Counted from the stretch's first letter, positions 17,669 to 25,579 are shown. The stretch is 64,000 nucleotides of DNA from an uncultured Gammaproteobacteria bacterium (GCA_902632305.1 CACPCG010000003.1:1-64000), one strand, 5' to 3'. Notes: generated from the letters alone by a model not told the origin. A program made the numbers and translations.

Positions 17669-19033
17669 TTATTGGCTAAGTTCAGCCAAATTTTTATTAC
17701 TTGGTGTTTTAGCATATAAAGAATATGCGCCAAATCTCATTTGATGAGGCAAACCAAGCTTCTCTTTCAAGAAATCAATTTCAAATTTCTTAGAAAGTTT
17801 TCCACCTGCGTAATCATAGGCTTTGAAGTACTGAGGCATTTTATCTGGTCCATCAGCCTTATCCCAGTTAGCTAATAGTGAAGACGTGAAATATACACGT
17901 TTTCCATCCCAGCTTTGAGATAACATATTAATCTGATCGCCGATTCTCTCAGTATAAACTTCTTTTGCATTATGTGGATCTGAGATGTCAAATACTCTAG
18001 TCATACCATCATTCCAAGTATTTACCCATAGATGTTTGTCATCTGCTGTAATAGATATATCTACTGGTAGAGGTATTTTTGCTGGATCACCAATTGTTCC
18101 TACAGACTCAGCATGCCATTCATTATCTTTTTCATAAATTAGCCATATTTGAGATGTAAGAGCTGTTGTTGTGAAACAGTAGTTATTTTGAGAGCCCCAT
18201 GCGCATCTAATTTCTAGAGGTGCACCTGGTACATCAAAGATTTTCTTAGGCTTACGTGAGTGTAAATCCCAAACTACAACAGTGTTACCAAATCTTTTCA
18301 TTGCTTCACTGTCGCCCATTAATTTACCCAAGTTCATCATGTAATTATTCCAACCTGTAAAGGATGAGGTAATCATTACATTTCTTCTTGGTAATGCACG
18401 AACATCGTACCCATACCCGTCAGCAAGCTGACCAGTTTTAACAGCACCGCGCAAGTTACCATCAACAGGCATATCATGCGTTGCTACGTATGTACCATCA
18501 TTCGTATATTCAACTAGTGCAGTTCTACCACCAAAATCTTGGTTGTTTGATAATCCTGAGATCATCATTCTTCCTGGTAATGCATAAGTTGTATGAGGTC
18601 CAACTATCCCTCCACTTGCTTTTACAAAGTCTGTAATAACTTTGTGAAGCTTTGGTTTGGATGGATTAGTGTGAACATCAAATATAAATATTTTACTAGT
18701 ATCTAGAGTTGCTGCCCATAGGTAATGTCTATCATCTGTGAAACCAGAATGATGAGCTTCATTACGACCACCAACTGAAGTATGCCCGATTACGTTGCCG
18801 TAGTGAGGTGATGCAGGATTAACAGCAATTGTGACTAGTTTGTCCTGTTCATCTCCAACACCTACTTGTCCAAGTGTCCATACATAAACATAATCTTCTT
18901 GGCCTACGATTTTTGCCATGTATGGTGACATGCATGTCTCATCAGAGAATACATGTGATGGAACAAGTACTAAAGCAAGAAAGCTTGACATCAACATACC
19001 GTATACAGTCGACATAAGTCTTCTTATTTTCAT
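17669..19033 (-). CDS. mtoX: Methanethiol oxidase (MtoX, SBP56 family), periplasmic
   Basis: The 454-residue protein belongs to the selenium-binding protein 56 family. Recognisable parts are the start YVWTLGQVGVGDEQDKLVTIAVNP, GRNEAHHSGFTDDRHYLWA, GPHTTYALPGRMMISGLSN, and the C-terminal LPHQMRFGAYSLY. A signal peptide of about 30 residues places it in the periplasm. Bacterial members oxidise methanethiol with O2 to formaldehyde, H2S and H2O2 and contain copper. Neighbouring SCO and MauG domains fit that role. A strong ribosome site (AGGAGC) precedes the ATG. It lies 104 bp after the FadL-like gene and feeds formaldehyde to the H4MPT genes at 4-15 kb. Function is by family and context. Confidence 0.9.
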   Translation of the reverse strand: MKIRRLMSTVYGMLMSSFLALVLVPSHVFSDETCMSPYMAKIVGQEDYVYVWTLGQVGVGDEQDKLVTIAVNPASPHYGNVIGHTSVGGRNEAHHSGFTDDRHYLWAATLDTSKIFIFDVHTNPSKPKLHKVITDFVKASGGIVGPHTTYALPGRMMISGLSNNQDFGGRTALVEYTNDGTYVATHDMPVDGNLRGAVKTGQLADGYGYDVRALPRRNVMITSSFTGWNNYMMNLGKLMGDSEAMKRFGNTVVVWDLHSRKPKKIFDVPGAPLEIRCAWGSQNNYCFTTTALTSQIWLIYEKDNEWHAESVGTIGDPAKIPLPVDISITADDKHLWVNTWNDGMTRVFDISDPHNAKEVYTERIGDQINMLSQSWDGKRVYFTSSLLANWDKADGPDKMPQYFKAYDYAGGKLSKKFEIDFLKEKLGLPHQMRFGAYSLYAKTPSNKNLAELSQ

Positions 19034-19078
19034 ATTTGTGCGCTCCTAATATAATTATATAATTTTCGCTTTTTGTAA

Positions 19079-19102
19079 GAGGGTCATCGTGTGATGACCC
19101 TC
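19079..19102. terminator. Hairpin between the FadL-like gene and mtoX
   Basis: A perfect 10-bp stem (GAGGGTCATC with GATGACCCTC) with a GTGT loop lies between the FadL-like gene and mtoX. It has no T-tract on the minus strand, so it may stabilise or process the transcript rather than terminate it. Confidence 0.5.
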
Positions 19103-19137
19103 CATCCGTCTTATTAGTATATATCTTCCCCGTTAAC

Positions 19138-20640
19138 TTAGAAAGTCCAAGTTAATGCTCCACCTAGGTGAAATGAAGATACCGTTGCTTTAGTATGGTC
19201 TTTAATTGCACACCCAGCTACGTCAGCGGTACCTGATAGAGAAATACCTCTAGCAACTGTCCCATTTTCGTAAGGTGTTTGTGCGTCTGTTAAGCCATCT
19301 TGACCAGCACCAAAACATTTGTCTTCTTCAAGTTGAAAGGCTATATGAGTGTCGAGTGTTAGCATTGGTGCTAAGAAACCCTCCATCCCAAATCCAGCTG
19401 TAATACGATGTTTGTATATTACTGGAGTTTCCATTGCTTGGAAGTAAGACATAAATAGTCCATACATAGGTGAAGTATATGTTTCACCAGAAGTATTTAC
19501 ACCACCAATTGTTGCAATGTGTTTACCTTCATTAACTGTAGCAAGTAGAGGGTCATCAGCATAACCATAACCTAATCTCCACTTCATTGGGCCTTGAGTT
19601 AATTGTAGACCAATTGAGTAAACTTCTTGATCTTCATAGAACTCATTAAAGAATTGAGCATCGCTCCATGCTTTATGTGTGATATCACCCATAACTGTAA
19701 GGTTACCATTCATAAAACCGCTGTATGCAAAACCAAGACCAATATTCATTGGTTGCTCAACACGAACATCTTGACGGCAAACTTGTCCATTATCTCCATT
19801 ACAGTCTACTGGAGCATTAGCACCGTATGCTGTAAGTAAGTTAAATGGAGTTGTTCCGTGATAACTTGTTACGTGCAAGTTATCATATTCATGTGGTTGC
19901 TCAGTTTGAACATAAGCACCTAAAGTCATTGGACCCATTTTATAGCGTCCGCCCATAGTTGCTCTGAAACCGATATCATGCGTCATGCCACCTGAACCTG
20001 TTAGACCAGCTTCAAGCATAGCGTATGTGATAGTTGCAGAAACACCAACATCTAAGTTTGGTGACATAGACATACCAACACCAGCATTTACACCAAGGTT
20101 GATAAGTTCTGCGGCAGCACCAAGTGAGTTAGATGTATGCTTATAGTCAACACCAATACCTGATGTTGCTGACACACCTACCCCTAAGACTACAGGTATT
20201 CCAAGACCAGTTAAATCTTGTGTTACACCAATAGTTGGAACTGCGTAAACATCAGCTTTTGAGGTACTATCGAAGCTCAATGTTGTGATTCCAGGTGAAC
20301 CGACTTCGTTTGTACCTGTACCTGCGACATATGATCCATGAAGTTGAACAGCATGTCCAGCTGATCCATCGTGTATCATACGAGCACGAGGCATGTAGAA
20401 TGTTGCACCAAACATAAAGTTGGTACCACCGTAATAACTAGTTAAAGTCGCTGGGTTTCCGAAAATTGCAGAAACTGGATCTTCAACGTGTGCAATACTA
20501 GTACCAGCTAAAGCAGCTGATCCTCCATGAAACACGTTATGTAGATCAAAACCGTGTGGTCCAGCAACGGCTGCTCCAGAACCTAACGATAGGGCTGTTC
20601 CCACCGCTGCTCCGAGCTTCCAATTACTATTTGTTTTCAT
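19138..20640 (-). CDS. FadL/OmpP1-type outer-membrane transporter for hydrophobic compounds
   Basis: The 500-residue protein has a signal peptide ending near AAVAGPHG, then the FadL hallmark VEDPVSAIFGNPATLTSYYGG. Alternating beta-strand stretches fill the rest, and it ends in aromatic WTF as outer-membrane barrels do. FadL-type channels carry hydrophobic molecules such as fatty acids, toluene or alkanes across the outer membrane. A GAGGAAAAAAT ribosome site precedes the ATG. Lying between the monooxygenase genes and mtoX, it probably admits the shared hydrophobic substrate. The substrate itself is not readable from the sequence. Confidence 0.88.
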   Translation of the reverse strand: MKTNSNWKLGAAVGTALSLGSGAAVAGPHGFDLHNVFHGGSAALAGTSIAHVEDPVSAIFGNPATLTSYYGGTNFMFGATFYMPRARMIHDGSAGHAVQLHGSYVAGTGTNEVGSPGITTLSFDSTSKADVYAVPTIGVTQDLTGLGIPVVLGVGVSATSGIGVDYKHTSNSLGAAAELINLGVNAGVGMSMSPNLDVGVSATITYAMLEAGLTGSGGMTHDIGFRATMGGRYKMGPMTLGAYVQTEQPHEYDNLHVTSYHGTTPFNLLTAYGANAPVDCNGDNGQVCRQDVRVEQPMNIGLGFAYSGFMNGNLTVMGDITHKAWSDAQFFNEFYEDQEVYSIGLQLTQGPMKWRLGYGYADDPLLATVNEGKHIATIGGVNTSGETYTSPMYGLFMSYFQAMETPVIYKHRITAGFGMEGFLAPMLTLDTHIAFQLEEDKCFGAGQDGLTDAQTPYENGTVARGISLSGTADVAGCAIKDHTKATVSSFHLGGALTWTF

Positions 20641-20800
20641 ATTTTTTCCTCATTATATATATATAATAAATAACGTCTTAGATAGCATGGGTGGAAGTAC
20701 ATCAATGTAATCAAAAAAAAATTTTGTCCCCCAATATTTTTTCCCTTTATATAAGACTGTTTTTTATTTTAGTTTTGCTGTTGTAAATTTCTTCACAACA

Positions 20801-20832
20801 TTTAACTCGCTAACTTACGTTTACGAGTTAAA
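20801..20832. other. Inverted repeat after the small membrane protein gene
   Basis: The arms TTTAACTCG (20801-20809) and CGAGTTAAA (20824-20832) flank a 14-base spacer, just past the stop of the 90-residue gene. No T-tract follows on the minus strand. The rest of the 197-bp gap up to the FadL-like gene is AT-rich and probably holds its promoter, but I see no certain promoter elements. Confidence 0.4.
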
Positions 20833-20837
20833 TCCTT

Positions 20838-21110
20838 TTACCCCTCATCTCCTGGTCCGTAGACTCCATCTTCAAACCATTCCCATGGTCGGTTACCTGC
20901 TATTTTTATAAACAAATATACACTTATCATATTCGCTACAATTAGAAGGAATCCTATTAGCAACGCTTGAGGCCAACCAGCTAATCCTGGCATTGAGCCT
21001 GGCGCGAAATGCCACTGTGGGAACATGCCGCTGAAGAAGTAGTAACAGGCTACCCAGAATGCTACGACAACATATGTGCCTTGAGCAGTTTTTCCGAATA
21101 GAAATCCCAT
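20838..21110 (-). CDS. Small two-helix membrane protein of unknown function
   Basis: This 90-residue protein is not recognised. Two hydrophobic stretches, about residues 12-30 and 48-70, look like transmembrane helices. They are joined by a tryptophan- and proline-rich loop (FPQWHFAPGSMPG), and the tail is acidic (WEWFEDGVYGPGDEG). A ribosome site (AGGAGATATTA before the ATG) is good. It lies between the reductase and FadL-like genes on the same strand. Its size and position suggest an accessory subunit or anchor for the membrane monooxygenase, but nothing in the sequence proves this. Confidence 0.75.
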   Translation of the reverse strand: MGFLFGKTAQGTYVVVAFWVACYYFFSGMFPQWHFAPGSMPGLAGWPQALLIGFLLIVANMISVYLFIKIAGNRPWEWFEDGVYGPGDEG

Positions 21111-21242
21111 ATTAATATCTCCTCTTAATAAGCATTTAATGATATAATAATACTTAATATATCTCTTAATTGTTCTTTAAAACTAACACATATACACGGT
21201 TTGTAAACACATTTTTGCAGTTAGTTTGATAGATATAACTAT

Positions 21243-22331
21243 TTATAAATCGCGAGAATCAGTGAATTTATCGTAGAAGATCTCATCAGATTTGATGCCA
21301 TGTTTTTCAAGCACTTCACAGGCTGCATCAATCATTGGTGGTGGTCCACACAGATAACCTTGCCAGCTTGAAACATCAACATTATCTTTTTTGATAATTT
21401 CTTCTTCAAAGTAATCTGTTACCAGTCCTCTACCGCCTTTCCAGTCACTATCCTCTGGCTCCATATTTAAAACAGGAATGAAATCAAATTTGAAATCCTT
21501 ATTCCATTTTTCTTGAAGCTTTTTTATCTCATCCACACAGTAAAGGTCTTCTTGCGTGCGAGCACCAAATAAAAATACTACGTCTCTTTTGACTTGATCA
21601 AGCACCCCGCCCTCGAGTAATGCTTTAATAGGTGCGAGTCCACTTCCACCAGCAATACAAACTATCGGTGAATCTTTGTCTCTTAAATAAAACGAACCAA
21701 ATGGACCATTAACTGTAACTTTTTGTTTATCGTCACGACTATTGTTAAATAACCATTCGGTAAACTTACCACCTGGAACTTTTCTTATAAAAAAAGTAAA
21801 CTCTTTTGGATTTTCGTTTTTAGGTGCTGCAGCATAAGAGTAAGAACGGGGACGATCCAAGCCTTCAATTGATAGCTCTGCCCACATCCCTGGTAGACCG
21901 CTGTGGTCAACTGCGCTGTCAGTTTCTACAACAACCCTCATAATATCAGTGGTAAGCATTTCTGTTTGACTTATTACAGCATCACTTTTAATGGCAGGTA
22001 CACGGACAAGATCTCCAATTTCTACCTCAATCTCACAATCCATAACCGGTCTGGCTTGGCAGGCAAGAAAAACTCCGTCATCGATTTCTTCTTTAGTTAA
22101 TACTTGAGAATAATCCGACATCGGTTTGACCTTACCTTTTATAACTTTAGCTCTACAAGACAGGCAACTACCAAACTTACAATCATGTGGCCAATCTAAG
22201 CCTTGCTCTAAAGCAGCATTCAGAATTGTCTGATTATTTTTAACAAAAACTGTTTTATTAGATGGCAACAATGTCATTGTTCCATCTTTGGGTTTATTAC
22301 CAAAAAACCATAAGTACTTATAAATATTCAT
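21243..22331 (-). CDS. Ferredoxin-NAD(P)H reductase of the monooxygenase (XylA-like)
   Basis: The 362-residue protein has three domains in the order of xylene monooxygenase reductase XylA. Residues about 18-105 are a plant-type 2Fe-2S ferredoxin with C51, C56, C59 and C91. Residues about 115-220 are an FAD domain with PRSYSYAAAP and GGKFTEWL. Residues about 225-360 are an NAD(P) domain with AGGSGLAPIKALL and a C-terminal GPPPMIDA motif. It would pass electrons from NAD(P)H to the membrane monooxygenase at 23480-24712. A terminator lies between it and the GST-like gene upstream, so it may also have its own promoter. Confidence 0.9.
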   Translation of the reverse strand: MNIYKYLWFFGNKPKDGTMTLLPSNKTVFVKNNQTILNAALEQGLDWPHDCKFGSCLSCRAKVIKGKVKPMSDYSQVLTKEEIDDGVFLACQARPVMDCEIEVEIGDLVRVPAIKSDAVISQTEMLTTDIMRVVVETDSAVDHSGLPGMWAELSIEGLDRPRSYSYAAAPKNENPKEFTFFIRKVPGGKFTEWLFNNSRDDKQKVTVNGPFGSFYLRDKDSPIVCIAGGSGLAPIKALLEGGVLDQVKRDVVFLFGARTQEDLYCVDEIKKLQEKWNKDFKFDFIPVLNMEPEDSDWKGGRGLVTDYFEEEIIKKDNVDVSSWQGYLCGPPPMIDAACEVLEKHGIKSDEIFYDKFTDSRDL

Positions 22332-22412
22332 CCTATAAAACCTTTTTACTCAATTAAGTATACCTTCCATAGTAACGGTTGTTTACACGATAAAATATCA
22401 TAACACCATGCA

Positions 22413-22441
22413 TAAAAAAAGAAACCCCAATTAGATTGGGG
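22413..22441 (-). terminator. Intrinsic terminator after the GST-like gene
   Basis: A 7-bp stem (CCCCAAT at 22425-22431 with ATTGGGG at 22435-22441) has a 3-base loop and is followed on the minus strand by TTTCTTTTTTT. It separates the GST-like gene from the reductase gene. Confidence 0.8.
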
Positions 22442-22466
22442 CTCCTCTGTTAAGAATGTCAGAAAA

Positions 22467-23117
22467 TTACGCGGTATTAATACGTACTTCTCTGATAGTC
22501 CCTGCGTCTGCATCAGCCTTAGTAGACATACAACCATAAGGGTTAATGCTTTCCTTACTTGTAGATGGGTGAGATTGAACAGCACTGAACCAAGAATTAA
22601 CTTTAGCTCTAGAGCTTATCGCATCTGATTTACCCATATTTGTAGCTACTTGACACACACCAGCCCACGCTGCATCAGCAAGCGTATACTGTCCACAGAC
22701 AAAGTCTCCTCTTAAATTTCCAAGAGATGAGCCTAGAGTATCCTCTAGAATGTCTAAAGATGCAGAAAGACTAGCGTCATCACTCACATCACAAGCTTGT
22801 GCGCATGTAATTTCGCGCCACATACGTGCTCTAGTTACACCGTTTCTGTGAACTAGTGATGGACCGAAGCCCTTATCATCAATATATGACATACAAGCGA
22901 CTAAACCGTAATTTATACAATCACGATCTTTAAGTATTGGGCCGATTCCAAGTGGTGACATACCACGTATAGAACTTGACGGTCCCCAATCACTCTCAGC
23001 ATGACAATTCAAATCTACCCCTTTTTCACCAGCTACTAAAAGAACAGCATTAGTGTGTGGGCAGGCAGGACTACCATACAGATCTTGTACATCTCTTAAA
23101 TGATCTCCTATTGGCAT
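22467..23117 (-). CDS. Cysteine-rich glutathione S-transferase-like protein
   Basis: The 216-residue protein has a GST-like outline: SPACPHTNAVLLVAGEKGV resembles the thioredoxin-like first strand and helix, SPLGIGPILKD resembles the cis-proline region, and DFVCGQYTLADAAWAG is the C-terminal helical-domain motif. It has nine cysteines (19, 38, 67, 75, 105, 109, 141, 155, 196), unusually many for a GST. It sits between the ferredoxin and the reductase of the monooxygenase. It may handle a reactive product such as a thiol or aldehyde adduct, or bind a cofactor. The substrate is unknown. Confidence 0.65.
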   Translation of the reverse strand: MPIGDHLRDVQDLYGSPACPHTNAVLLVAGEKGVDLNCHAESDWGPSSSIRGMSPLGIGPILKDRDCINYGLVACMSYIDDKGFGPSLVHRNGVTRARMWREITCAQACDVSDDASLSASLDILEDTLGSSLGNLRGDFVCGQYTLADAAWAGVCQVATNMGKSDAISSRAKVNSWFSAVQSHPSTSKESINPYGCMSTKADADAGTIREVRINTA

Positions 23118-23149
23118 AATATTACCCCCTATTATGTTTCTAATTATAA

Positions 23150-23165
23150 TTCTCTTATAAGAGAA
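23150..23165. other. Perfect 16-bp palindrome after the ferredoxin gene
   Basis: The arms TTCTCTTA and TAAGAGAA form a perfect palindrome directly after the ferredoxin stop codon and before the GST-like gene. It could be a protein-binding site or a weak hairpin at the end of the ferredoxin message. Confidence 0.4.
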
Positions 23166-23345
23166 CTATTCATCTATTTTTAATGCACCAGAAGGGCAGT
23201 TTGACACTGTCGCTCTGATGTTATCTTCAGTATCAGCAGATGTATCAATAACAAATTGTCCATCAACTACCTTAAAGACGTTTGGTGCTCCTTTTACACA
23301 CTCACCAGCGTGTGTGCAGGTTCCTGCATCATAAGTAACTTTCAT
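23166..23345 (-). CDS. Small ferredoxin (Fer4_19-like), monooxygenase electron carrier
   Basis: This 59-residue ORF reads MKVTYDAGTCTHAGECVKGAPNVF and ends CPSGALKIDE. It matches the short divergent ferredoxin family with an early CX5C (C10, C16) and a late CPSGAL motif (C50). Only three cysteines are present, as in many monooxygenase 3Fe-4S or 4Fe-4S ferredoxins. A good ribosome site (AGGAG) precedes the ATG. It lies 134 bp after the monooxygenase, beyond a terminator, and 48 bp before the GST-like gene. It probably supplies electrons to the monooxygenase together with the reductase. Confidence 0.85.
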   Translation of the reverse strand: MKVTYDAGTCTHAGECVKGAPNVFKVVDGQFVIDTSADTEDNIRATVSNCPSGALKIDE

Positions 23346-23423
23346 TTATCTCTCCTACTTAAGTTATATAAATAATATAACTCACAATCAGTTAATTATA
23401 CTAGCTATATTTTTATTTTTATC

Positions 23424-23457
23424 AAAAAAAATAGGCACCCAATTACGAGTGCCTATT
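23424..23457 (-). terminator. Intrinsic terminator after the monooxygenase
   Basis: A 9-bp stem (AATAGGCAC at 23430-23438 with GTGCCTATT at 23449-23457) is followed on the minus strand by a run of eight T. It lies 22 bp past the monooxygenase stop and could limit read-through into the ferredoxin gene. Confidence 0.85.
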
Positions 23458-23479
23458 CTAAATTAACCTAGTGGTTTAT

Positions 23480-24712
23480 TTACTTTTTAGCTGTTCTCAT
23501 TCCGAGGTCAACATTACCAGCATCTGCTAGGACGTCACCAGAGAATGGAGTACCTTCGTATCCAACCTCTTTGTTAAGTCTATTAGCAATTGCTTTTTCT
23601 TCGTCAGTTGCGAAGTGCTCATCCCATGCAGCTAATCTTTTTCTCATGTACCAGTGCCATATTGGTGGAACTAGTGCAATAAAGAAGACTACGAAGTATC
23701 CCCATCCAGTGTTAGGGCATCCTACGTTTTCAAGCTCCCAGAAATGAGTTTCTCCACGGTCATGGTGATCTGCTTGACGACCAATCTCAATAAAGAACCA
23801 AGCTGTGAAGCATGTAGAATTATCCCAGTTATGGCGATAATCGATTGGCTGATCCTTAAGACGAATCAAACCATAGTGCTCAAGATAGTTCAACGCTTCT
23901 AATTCGAAGTTTGAAATACCCCAGACTGTAGCTAAACAAGCCATACCAATCCAGCCACCTGCTAAGAAAAACAGAGTAACTGTTGGAACAGCCATTAAGT
24001 AACCACGAATCCAACGGTTTTGCCATGAAATGAAAGGTACGCCCATACGGCCTAGTCTTTCTTTTTCCATGTTAAATAAAAACTTTGATTGACCTAGATA
24101 TGATAGTGGGTAGTGACCATAAATTGTGCGACCACGTGGTGCAGTTGCAGGGTCATCTTCACTAGCAAGTTCTAAGTGATGGTTGTACACGTGTGCATAG
24201 CAGAAATGTGCTGAACCAGAAAGTGCCATCATTAGGCGTGAGATTACAAAACCAAAACCTTTGGTGTGTGATAACTCATGACCATAAATGATACCGATAC
24301 CAATAAAGATACCAGATGAAAGTGTAGCACCAATCAAGTTAAGACCTGATATACCTTCGTGCATGACTAACAGTCCAGGAATAATTTCCATAATGACTGC
24401 GCCTTCAGCTCCACCTAGTGACATGAAAGAGTAAACTCTCCAAGCCATAACTAACTGGAACAATACGAACACAGGAAGCATAAAGTACATAGTCAAGTTT
24501 TGGAACGTTGCCCATCCTCTAGTGTTTCCTTCTTCGTCTACTCCTACGCCAGTAGTTTCAAATTTTGTTGCTATGTCTACTAATAGACCAACAAAAAGTA
24601 ATACTACACCTAGCCATGCCATAATGCCTCCGATTAGGACACCAGCGCCAGCTACTATAATTAGTATTGGTGCTAATAGGTAGCGTACGTTTAATAATAT
24701 GTTTCCGATCAT
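23480..24712 (-). CDS. AlkB/XylM-type di-iron membrane monooxygenase
   Basis: The 410-residue integral membrane protein has the histidine boxes of the AlkB/XylM family: HELSH at 145-149, HVYNHH at 174-179, NYLEHYG with H279, and a last box QADHH at 313-317, where the usual first histidine is glutamine. Several hydrophobic helices span residues about 10-45, 70-95, 125-143 and 235-265. Family members hydroxylate alkanes or methyl groups of toluene and xylene using two irons, O2 and electrons from a ferredoxin. The ferredoxin, reductase and FadL-like channel follow on the same strand. The substrate is not determined; the link to mtoX suggests a small methylated compound, possibly dimethyl sulfide. 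Confidence 0.92.
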   Translation of the reverse strand: MIGNILLNVRYLLAPILIIVAGAGVLIGGIMAWLGVVLLFVGLLVDIATKFETTGVGVDEEGNTRGWATFQNLTMYFMLPVFVLFQLVMAWRVYSFMSLGGAEGAVIMEIIPGLLVMHEGISGLNLIGATLSSGIFIGIGIIYGHELSHTKGFGFVISRLMMALSGSAHFCYAHVYNHHLELASEDDPATAPRGRTIYGHYPLSYLGQSKFLFNMEKERLGRMGVPFISWQNRWIRGYLMAVPTVTLFFLAGGWIGMACLATVWGISNFELEALNYLEHYGLIRLKDQPIDYRHNWDNSTCFTAWFFIEIGRQADHHDRGETHFWELENVGCPNTGWGYFVVFFIALVPPIWHWYMRKRLAAWDEHFATDEEKAIANRLNKEVGYEGTPFSGDVLADAGNVDLGMRTAKK

Positions 24713-24764
24713 CTTTACCTCCCAGATAAATCGAACGATTATACTTGTAAACTAATGTTTTAAA

Positions 24765-24785
24765 TCCAGAGATTTACTCTCTGGA
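24765..24785. promoter_or_regulatory. 8-bp inverted repeat in the monooxygenase leader
   Basis: TCCAGAGA and TCTCTGGA flank a 5-base spacer, 53-73 bp upstream of the monooxygenase start codon. It is perfect over 8 bp on each side. It could be an operator or a leader hairpin. Confidence 0.45.
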
Positions 24786-24798
24786 ACCAAGCTCCTTA

Positions 24799-24812
24799 GG
24801 GAATTAATTCCC
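24799..24812. promoter_or_regulatory. 14-bp palindrome upstream of the monooxygenase
   Basis: The perfect palindrome GGGAATTAATTCCC lies 87-100 bp upstream of the monooxygenase start and 13 bp from the neighbouring inverted repeat. Its symmetry suits binding of a dimeric regulator. No regulator gene is present nearby. Confidence 0.45.
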
Positions 24813-25012
24813 AATAAAAATATAGTAAAATCTTTACTTTACCTAGTCAAATCTATTTTCAACTAATTTAAGCTATATAAGCATTTGCTAAAATTCTTAT
24901 CAATTTCCTCTTTTTTTAGCATGGATTAGGCGTGTATTTTAATGGCTAAATAAGCCTTTATTTTACTCGTATTTTCTCCCTTTTTGGGATGTCATAGTGC
25001 TAGAATAGCGAT

Positions 25013-25579
25013 ATGGTCAAGAAAGCAGAATTTATATATACATTTTTATTAATATGGTTATTAGTACCTCAAGTTTTTGCAATGCCAGATCTTAATAAAG
25101 CATTTAAAGAAATTACTTTTGAGTCAAGTAGCAGCAAAAATTTGAAATTAGACGCCTACAAAGGCAAGGTGATGTTAGTTTTCTTCGGCTACACACATTG
25201 TCCAGATATCTGCCCTACCACAATGCTGGATTTAAGCAAAACGCTGAAAGAGTTGGGAGAGGACGCATCGAGAGTTCAACCAATTTTTATTAGCGTAGAC
25301 TTCAAAAGAGATTCCCCAGAACAACTCCAAAATTATGTAGAATTTTTCGATAAAAACATCATAGGTCTCACATCTAGCGAAGAAATGCTCAATCTTGCCA
25401 GCGAGTACTTTAGAACCTCTTATGCTTTACTAGATTCCAAAGATAAAGAAAATTATATTGTAGAGCATAGTTCTAATTTGTACATCATCGATGAAAATCT
25501 GTTTGTAAAACGTATAATCCCAAATGGATTACCTCACACGGAAATTACAAAAGCTGTCAGAAAAATCCTGGCGAACTAA
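25013..25579 (+). CDS. SCO1/SenC-family copper chaperone
   Basis: The 188-residue protein has an N-terminal signal or anchor helix (about residues 5-22). The SCO core reads FFGYTHCPDICPTTM, with the usual CX3C copper-binding cysteines, and a later histidine in IVEHSSNLYIIDE. SCO proteins insert copper into cytochrome oxidase or other periplasmic enzymes. Here the nearby mtoX is a likely client, though oxidase maturation is the classic role. It is divergent from the monooxygenase and overlaps the convergent dehydratase gene by 4 bp. Unlike the fused SCO domain at 15566-17527, its copper motif is canonical. Confidence 0.9.
   Translation: MVKKAEFIYTFLLIWLLVPQVFAMPDLNKAFKEITFESSSSKNLKLDAYKGKVMLVFFGYTHCPDICPTTMLDLSKTLKELGEDASRVQPIFISVDFKRDSPEQLQNYVEFFDKNIIGLTSSEEMLNLASEYFRTSYALLDSKDKENYIVEHSSNLYIIDENLFVKRIIPNGLPHTEITKAVRKILAN

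Larger units (their letters stand above)
24713..25012. promoter_or_regulatory. 300-bp divergent control region of the monooxygenase cluster and sco
   Basis: This gap separates the start of the monooxygenase (minus) from the start of sco (plus). It holds two perfect dyads listed separately, at 24765-24785 and 24799-24812, both nearer the monooxygenase, whose ribosome site is GGGAGGTAAAG. The remainder is AT-rich with T-runs. I see no clear ORF, and cannot fix the -35 and -10 elements by eye. Confidence 0.6.

Noticed and set aside
17669-19033. A selenium-binding protein
   Set aside because: The old family name is misleading; bacterial members next to SCO and MauG are methanethiol oxidases.
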